NCBI GenBank assembly: GCA_964017195.1
Contig: OZ024890.1
Span: forward strand, 53,361,841 to 53,425,840
Length of the DNA: 64,000 nt
Reading direction: 5' to 3'
DNA from: Siderastrea radians
Lineage: Eukaryota > Cnidaria > Anthozoa > Scleractinia > Rhizangiidae
Position numbers and translations under genes: made by a program. The notes beneath the pieces are model-generated. The model was not told where the DNA came from and did not search any database. It worked only from the letters and a program-made list of their open reading frames with translations. Every line of letters starts with the position of its first letter. Position 1 is the stretch's first letter. Shown here in pieces: positions 57,398 to 64,000 of the stretch.

Positions 57398-58060
57398 TGT
57401 TGACACGAGCAGTGGTCACGATTCAACAGGAAAAAATACCCCTTTTCTCACTTCCATAACAAAGTTGGACTGAAGCTGTTCTGGGCCTGCTCTATTTGCT
57501 TCTCTGCTGACATACTGCAGGCTGATAATAGTCTCTGACCTCTTGACCGCGGATGACCGCGTTCTCTACATCAGCGGTCGATAAAATGAATTTCTTTTTT
57601 TCATTTTCACCAGGAGCTGTTTTCACTTGAATTGTTCGACTTACGTTTGCTATTTTGATAAGCCGATACAGTATGTAAGTGTATGTACTCCTGATACAGC
57701 AAGTTATAAATGCAGAGCACACCACACAAACATAGCGTAGTAAGCCTGTGGTAATGACGAATTTCAGTCAATGCTGAGATTTCATGTCGGCTTCCTGAAC
57801 AAATCCTCTTAAAAGAGAGAGTTTCAGCCCGAATTGAAATTTCCAGCCTGGTTTCACAAACCGGAACAAACAATTGTATCATATGACTATCCGTATTTTC
57901 ATTAAATCCCCTGAAGAAAGACTGGACGGCTTGACTGTCCGAAATATCGGGAAAACCAACTCACTCGCCCTTTTATTATTATTACAGTTTAGTTTAATTA
58001 CACTTTAAAACCAGCAGGATCTTGGTTGTGGTCGTATCTTGTAGAAGCTCACTGGAAGTT
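57398..58060. other. Upstream region of the TBC gene with a ribozyme-like retroelement motif
   Basis: The 5' UTR and promoter should lie immediately above 57397 on the minus strand. I see no TATA box that decides the start. At 57911-57945 (plus) 'ctgaagaaagactggacggc...gtccgaaat' resembles the CUGANGA/GAAA boxes of Penelope-associated motifs, but stem II is offset. No other gene was found. Confidence 0.4.
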
Positions 58061-58061
58061 T

Positions 58062-58200
58062 CAACGTAATACAAGAGTTTGTATGGAAAATCGAACTGAG
58101 AATTGCTATCAATAAATAAATGATCTTTAGAAGGTAAAGCCCTTGAATAAGTGTTACCTGGTGTTGTTTACATTCAAGAGCTTGACCTTCTAAAGTTCAT

Positions 58201-58255
<55 letters not shown>

Positions 58256-58297
58256 TAGGAATTCTCAGTTCGATTTTCCATACAAACTCTTACGTTA
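58062..58297. mobile_element. MITE containing a (ttta)n microsatellite
   Basis: Arms 'acgtaatacaagagtttgtatgg...aactgagaatt' (58062-58105) and the inverse 'aattctcagttcgattttcc...taacgt' type sequence (58259-58297) match closely. An inner pair, tttagaaggtaaagc / gaccttctaaagttca, also folds. A (ttta)n run of about 65 bp occupies 58197-58256. Confidence 0.75.
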
Positions 58298-58364
58298 CAC
58301 TTGGGCTACCTTTGCCCGACTAGATGGAATTGTATGTCAAGCAGTCCCTTACCTACCTATTGTA

Positions 58365-58460
58365 GTCTCCCTCGCAGCCGTTTTTAGTGTCGTCACGCAA
58401 CGCTCCAGTTCCCACAAAAGAAGTGTTGGTGACGACACTAAAAACGGCTGCGAGGGAGAC
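58365..58460. mobile_element. 96-bp MITE with perfect 32-bp TIRs and TA duplication
   Basis: The left TIR gtctccctcgcagccgtttt continues 'tagtgtcgtcac'. The right TIR (58429-58460) is its exact reverse complement. TA flanks at 58363-58364 and 58461-58462. Identity of the TIRs implies a young copy. A decayed relative is at 28766. Confidence 0.88.
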
Positions 58461-58469
58461 TATTACCTA

Positions 58470-59130
58470 CCTTGCGATGGACTAGCATCCCATCCAGGGG
58501 GGGAGTAGCAATACTCTCCGTTGCTTCATGCTACAGAAACCGGGATAAGCTCCGGACGACTGTGGGCCTCCTTGGCTCGTGTGCGACTTAATTCACCTAC
58601 CTAGTCCTTTACCTACCGGAAGTTCCATGTAAGAACAAAGGAAACTTTTAAATAATTGAACAGCCCGCGTTCGGTCGGATTCAACTACAGTGGTTTGAAT
58701 GAGCGAAATTTGGTATTTTAGAGAACTGGTCGTTTATGGGAGGTTAATTAACTGTGGTGCTGCGTCGGGGAAGTGAAACACTAAAATTTGGATTTATCAA
58801 TTGAGTCTCTAAGGTAAATTGGCCACCGTAAAGAAATTCAAAAAAGATGTTTCGTGCTCATGGGAGGTGGTCGCTTGTTAGAGGTAGTCGCACCAGGAGG
58901 TTCGACTGTATAAAGAAACAAAGACGACACAAACACAAAACAAAACCATATGCCAATAATAAAGCAGAAAACACTGAAGCCCAACCCTGATTTTCTATTG
59001 TAATTCATCTCACGTCATTCTGCTGCGAAATTGCTAGTCGACAGGCTGAGAAGAAAATCTTCGAAAAGCAGCAATCGGAATCTTAGCAAAGCTACTAAAA
59101 CACAGAAAAACACAGGTAATAAAGGTTTTT
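58470..59130. other. Intergenic, no gene recognised
   Basis: Short low-complexity frames only. Phrases such as 'gggaggtggtcgcttgttagag' near 58861 look like decayed dispersed repeats. No element borders were found. Confidence 0.35.
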
Positions 59131-59135
59131 TCTTA

Positions 59136-60694
59136 GGGACGGACCATTATTTTTTTGGAGGGGGGGGAATGAAAAAACTTGAAAAAATTGTTTGCAAAAT
59201 CAAAAAAGCCCAAATAAATTGTTTGCATGCATGAAAAGGAGAAAACAAAAAGTTTGCAGACCAGTTGATACATAGCTTGATTTGTATAAGTAAATTTAGT
59301 CCTATTTGTTAAAATGCAAGATAACAATGCAACAAAATGATTTACATGAATTCATCAACTGGTTTGACATGGTAAATTAGCAACCACAAACTAATGCAAA
59401 AGTTGACATTTTGAGTGTTAGCTATTCATTAGAGCAAATGAGTTATTTAACACCCCAACATCAGTCTTGTCATCTCTTTCCGGTGGCTAATTTACCAAAT
59501 CGACTTGGTTGATAAACCCCATTTTCCGTTTTTTACTTTTCCACCAACAAATTACCACAGTTTCTTAAAATCAGTAACTAACCCCTTTATTAAAAATAAT
59601 CTCTTCTGAGGACCTTGAAAGCATTAAATGTTAAAGTTAGATTATTGTATTGATCGTTTCCATAACAAGAACTTTTTGTAATTGGATAGCTGTAATCGGA
59701 CAACTACGTTGCGCACGCGTCAATCAGGTGCACTGAAATGTTTTCTTTTTATAGTTGTTTGTCCCCTGCTTGCAAAACTGATAATTAAAAATATATCCCG
59801 GAAAGGTACATAGATTTTCTAATCTCGCATTTTGTTATAGATAGGATTAACTGGACTTCGTATTGTACAATTCAGGGGTAATCGTGCTCGTAATTTCAAA
59901 TCGTCCTCGCGCTACGCGCTCGGCTGATTTAAAGTAACTCGCCCATGCAATTACTCCCTGAATTGTCCTCCACTGAGTCCAATTACCATTACTAATCAAG
60001 AACTCTTCGAAGTGCAATGAAACTCTAACTATAAGAGAAAAGATTAACTTAAATTCCTGGGTTGCGTGTATTCACTAATAGTCACACTGGCTTTTCAACA
60101 GGGTCCTAGGCTGGTTTGATGATGACATTCAATAAATCATCATTTAAACAGCAAGCAGTCTCCTGTTTTCCACTTGCATGAAGAAGGCAAATTGGATCCA
60201 GTCTTGTATAAACTACAAAATAAAGCGCAAGTGTAAGCAAGCGCTGTTTCATTTGGCTCCTCAATCCTCTCTAGGATTAGGGGAGAAAAGGCCGCTGGTG
60301 CAGTTCTATATTATTACTGGCAATTACGTTCACATTTTAATGTTTCAGGATACTTTGATGTGAGATTTTCAATTTTTTTAGGAAACAAAACAAGCCATGG
60401 TGCAGTTATGCTTTTATAAGTTAGAGACATAGAGACACAGCATTCATGGAAAGCAGTTTTAGGCAGTAATGTTTTGATTAGTATTTTTACTACATAAGAT
60501 TACCTGATGAATTTTAACCGTATATAAATAAATGTAATAATAATAATAATAATAACAAACACAAAAAAAAATTGTTTGCGGGAAGATGTAGCCGGAAAAA
60601 AATTGTTTGCACAGACAACAACACAAAAAAAAATGGTTTGTCTTGAAAAAATTTTCATCCCCCTCCCCCCTCCAAAAAAATAATGGTCCGTCCC
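59136..60694. mobile_element. 1.56-kb TIR element with TTA duplication (PIF/Harbinger-like)
   Basis: The left end gggacggaccattatttttt and the right end aataatggtccgtccc (inverted) are joined by further inner matching (ggaggggg / ccccctcc, ttgaaaaaattg / aaaaaatttt-type sequence). TTA at 59133-59135 and 60695-60697 is a 3-bp duplication of the PIF/Harbinger type. The interior is AT-rich, without a transposase, and holds the retroelement-like tail at 59473-59512. Confidence 0.8.
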
Positions 60695-60779
60695 TTAGGT
60701 GATGTTTCATGCAACTTGTTTCGCAACAGCTAATAAAATTAAAGCAGTGCCGCAAGCGTTGCGAATTAAATTAAAAGTG

Positions 60780-60960
60780 GAAGACGTTCTCTCCATCCTG
60801 GGCTTGGTGGGGTAGCTTGCTTGTCTTAATGACCCCAAGAGCTGTGTCGGTGGGGACTTAGTCCTTGGTGGGCGCAACCGTGGAGGATTGGTCGAGGGCT
60901 AGAGAACGTCTGGGCGGAAGGCTAGAGTCCGATGTACTACGAGTTTTAACCCCGATGAGC
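60780..60960. repeat. GC-richer segment bounded by inverted 'gacgttctct' / 'agagaacgtc'
   Basis: 'gaagacgttctctccatcct' and 'gctagagaacgtctgggcgg' lie about 120 bp apart as inverted copies. The interior is G-rich ('gtgtcggtggggacttagtc'). It looks like a dispersed repeat; I could not fit it to a tRNA or snRNA. Confidence 0.4.
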
Positions 60961-61019
60961 AACTCCCTCGGAAAAATATCTACAGCGAACGCTGGAAAGA
61001 AATCAGTCAGCGCATAGTT

Positions 61020-61437
61020 GAACCCCGGGGGGTACTCCCTATAGAGGGCTATACGAGGAGGATCCGCCCGAAAGGGGTGCCCACAGCATGCTAAACGGTA
61101 GGGAAAATTGTAATTTTAGTACATAAAAGGGTCATAAAATCGGCTGCAAAGTGGAAAAGATGGCGGCTAAAGTGAAGTATATCAAAGGCTGCCAAATTTT
61201 GGCAGAAATGACACGTGAAAAACATAAAAGCTTCCTTTGAGCAACTGAACCAGAACGACTGGAGGCTCGGGGACAATGTGGGGATTATGGGAAATTCTAT
61301 TGTTTTGGCTTATCCTTTAGGTATATGAAAAGGGTGCAATTCTGGTAAAAATTAGCATATGAAAGGGTAAGGGTTTAAACCTCCGTGCGGAACCTCCCCG
61401 TATAAAACTTCTGTACCCCCTCCCCCCGGGGGGATGT
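61020..61437. mobile_element. Probable MITE with 'accccggggggtac' ends
   Basis: The left end 'aaccccggggggtactcc' and the right end 'gtaccccctccccccggggg' are imperfect inverted copies. Interior phrases 'ttagtacataaaagggtcat' and 'tagcatatgaaagggtaagg' are also weakly inverted. Borders are approximate. Confidence 0.5.
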
Positions 61438-61439
61438 TG

Positions 61440-63100
61440 AACCCTCCTTTCTTTCCAGCGATATTCAGGCTAACTAAGTCTCTCGCTGAAGCAAGCTTGG
61501 AAGACTGAAGTCTTTGCAGGGGAAAATTGGTGCAAAAAAAGGCGGGGAGACTTGGTCCCAGTCACCTTTTCCTCTATATGCCGCTCTGGAGCAGAATTGA
61601 GGAGATGAAGGTGGTGAGTATGGGGCGAGCCTTGGCTCGATTTCCAAGCCTGTTAACAGGGTCTCTCTTGAGAAATAAGGCGGCGAGCGGAGTGTTCCAA
61701 CTTTTCTTGGCTATTATTTTCTATAAAGGAGCTTGTTCACAGGCCACGATTTCCATCCTTTTTTGTGCCCCCGTCCCCCTCCTCCTTCGCGTACAATGAA
61801 AAGTGAACTCGCGCACCCAAAACCAAGCCTTGCCCTGGCTGCCCGTCGACTGCGTGACCACAGAAAAGCCAAAGCCAAAAACACAAAAAAGGAAGAAGAA
61901 AGAAGTAACAACCAAAAACACAAAAACGGAAGAAACAATAAAGTAAAAACAAACAGTAAATCGTTTCTCAATAGGGGGTTATGAAGATACACCTGTAGGT
62001 CACTTTGGGACGACTACATTTGAGAATTTTTGTTTTTTAGTCCCAGTGGGATTACAATGATAGACCTAATTAGCATAAAAAACTGAAGGACTCTGGTATT
62101 TAGAGCAACTTGACGCCAGAGTGAAAATGCCCAATTGCTAACGGTTCGTTTTCTTTTCAGTGCTCTTTAAAAGTCTCAACGGAAATAGGCAGCAATAACT
62201 GACCATTACTAACATTACTGAACAAGGGAATGCCAAATTGTGCTCAAAACGAGAAAAAAGGTAATTTTGATTCCACCGGAGCCCTTACTCTCAATCATTC
62301 CGTGGTGCACGCGGGATCTGAAACGCCTCTTCCCTCGATCCCGGCCCAACCCCGACAGGTTTTTTTTTTTTTTTTTTGCGTTCGTTTTCTCTGTTCCCTT
62401 TTTCCGCTCTCTCAGAGCCTGTAACAGATCGGAACAGGCTATGCTACTCCAGAAGTAAAAGGGGGAGAGAGTTCCCAGTTGGCGTGATGGTTATTGCTGT
62501 GGGGGAGCTGGGAGGTCGCCGATGCTTTAGTCGTGATCCAGCGATTCACGTTAGGAGAAAGCTATGTATGTACTTACATGGTCAAATATCAGCAACGGTA
62601 TATAATTGTTGATGCCCAGGCCAAAACAAACTTAGCCAAGGAGATAGAGAATTTGGGTGTTTGTTTAGGCGGGCTCCGGTAGGAATACGAAAATAGTGTT
62701 ACGTAGCCGATTTAAATTGTATCAGAAGAGAACGTAAAAAATATGAAATATCTAAGTAAGAGAAAAACGTCGCTTTGCTTAGCAGGTAATTTGTTAACAG
62801 GCACGATTAAGAAAAGAGCTTTCAGCATTGAAGAAAAGTTGAAGTCTTCATGAAAAGTCCTCATGTATTCCATATGTGTAGTTTAACGTCTGAAAAAGAT
62901 AAAAAAAAAACTATGTTAGCCGGCTGCCATATTATGTTAAAATAAAAGAAGTTTGGATAGCAAGTTAATATAGCAAAAAATAAAATAATAATAAAAAATA
63001 AAAAAAAATAAAAAACAAAAAAAACAAACAAACAAAAATTAAGATGCCAAGCCATGTCAAGCTAGACCTTCCTCCGCCTTTGTAAACAACATCTCTCTGC
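61440..63100. other. Intergenic, no gene recognised
   Basis: Several overlapping frames near 61720-61990 and 62230-62680 reflect base composition, a T18 run near 62360 and A-rich tracts near 62960-63035. One frame ending 'AKEIENLGVCLGGLR' (to 62682) looks protein-like but has no partner exon or known motif. Confidence 0.35.
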
Positions 63101-63120
63101 AAGAATGATTCTCAGCTTAC

Positions 63121-64000
63121 CTGAAGCATCTGTACACAGCAAACAACACCAAAACCGCCGCCCCTCCTCCAAGCGCAATCCTAGAATAGTCCCATGGATC
63201 GCATGAACCAGCTCTCTTCTTCATATCCGTGACAAACATAGTTTCCGCTGGAATCTGCTCCAGTGTACATTGTGGAACAGAAAATTTCTCAACGTGTTTC
63301 CAGAATGCGTAATCTTGAAATTCCTTGCCACTTTGAACCGTTTCCTTGACGTTGACTTTTTCTCGAGAAAAGCTGTCCAGCGTTTGCCATTCCTCATCTG
63401 TGATATCACAGGCACTCTTTTGCTCCTGTTTCACTTGTTCTGACAAGCCTGTTACATCACTTGAAAAGCTTTCTTTCATCCCGTAATGAGCTTTAACAGT
63501 CTTCTTTGTGTCCTTACTTAAGTCGCTCGAATACAAAATACTTTTGTCTTCAAATTTCTTTTGCGTTGTGTCCCAATGAAGTGAGCAAGATGGCTTTGAG
63601 TTGTCCTCTTTTAACTTCTTCTTTGTCACCTTGTGATCGAGAAAGCTATCGTTACTGTCAAATTCTCTCTTTCCAATGCATGGATCAGTCGTCGATTTAG
63701 TCATTTCTGTCATATGCTGGACGCGTTCCTTCATAGGCTTGGAAACTCTCTCTGGTTTCTCTTCTCCACTTCTCGTCCTCAACAAACCTTCTTCAGACGC
63801 CGATATGGTTTCTTCTTTTCCATCATTCTCACGTTCAACTTTTTCCAAGGTTTCTTTCTCCTCACCGGATGCAGCCTTGGCACAGTCTTGCAAATCCTCA
63901 GTTATTCGATCAGGTTCCCGGAAGTTACTCTGTATCTGTGAAAACACCTCTGTGAGAGCTCTGCAAATAAAGTTTGCTGGCTCGTACTCGCTCTCAAATT
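63121..64000 (-). CDS. Third member of the tail-anchored protein family, partial at the window edge
   Basis: The frame is open from the window edge (64000) to a stop at 63117-63119, at least 293 residues; an ATG at 63947 is internal, not the start. It opens with FESEYEPANFICRAL, matching FESAYEPANIIRRAL of the copy at 22074-23880. It shares the Lys/Glu-rich middle (MTEMTKSTTDPCIGK versus MTEMIKSMFDPCIEK, and KPSCSLHWDTTQKKF) and ends with WDYSRIALGGGAAVLVLFAV then YRCFR. It has about 50 residues before the anchor that differ in copy 2, including ITDEEWQTLDSF and WKHVEKFSVPQCTL. The donor cttcag|gtaag overlaps the last codon, as in the other copies. It is diverged and uninterrupted, so this is an older paralogue, probably functional. 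Confidence 0.75.

Noticed and set aside
60780..60960. Possible structured RNA gene
   Set aside because: Inverted ends exist, but no cloverleaf, box A/B pair or snRNA motif could be fitted.
61714..61992. Several overlapping frames on both strands
   Set aside because: They overlap one another in a low-complexity A/C-rich block and none has a recognisable domain.

Overview
The window is eukaryotic and looks like animal nuclear DNA, most probably from an anthozoan cnidarian, with a stony coral as the best guess. The reasons are an AT-rich background, a bilaterian-grade intron-rich gene, a cnidarian-style rhodopsin-like GPCR, and a dense set of short inverted-repeat transposons, Penelope-like and CR1/L2-like remnants. 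The species assignment is an inference from repeat and gene style, not from a database search.

The right half (27536-57397, minus strand) is one gene. I assembled 26 coding exons by hand, with consensus splice sites and matching phases throughout. They give 3,981 nt including the stop, a 1,326-residue TBC1D9/TBC1D8-type Rab GTPase-activating protein with two GRAM domains, a TBC domain carrying both catalytic fingers, a canonical EF-hand and a disordered, repeat-bearing C-terminus. Its introns hold most of the mobile DNA seen here: a Penelope-like fragment with oppositely oriented hammerhead ribozymes, a CR1/L2-type LINE tail, several TA-, TTA- and TTAA-flanked MITEs, a near-perfect 450-bp foldback, a purine-rich minisatellite, and degraded tyrosine-recombinase/zinc-knuckle sequence.

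The left half has two direct copies (about 1-3180 and 21630-24470) of a segment encoding an unrecognised acidic/basic, tail-anchored protein. Copy 1 is broken by frameshifts and copy 2 is intact. A diverged third member lies on the minus strand at the right edge (63121-64000) and runs off the window. Between the two direct copies are a 7.35-kb transposon with CACTA ends, a 3-bp target duplication and long subterminal repeat fields (6905-14253), a GPCR gene fragment ending after TM4 beside that transposon, and a possible four-exon gene for a small secreted or membrane protein (17264-18712). The rest is intergenic and rich in MITEs.

I saw no rRNA, convincing tRNA, CRISPR array or bacterial-type feature. 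The gene relationships suggest one conserved housekeeping trafficking regulator beside a fast-evolving local gene family whose copies have been multiplied and broken in transposon-rich DNA.
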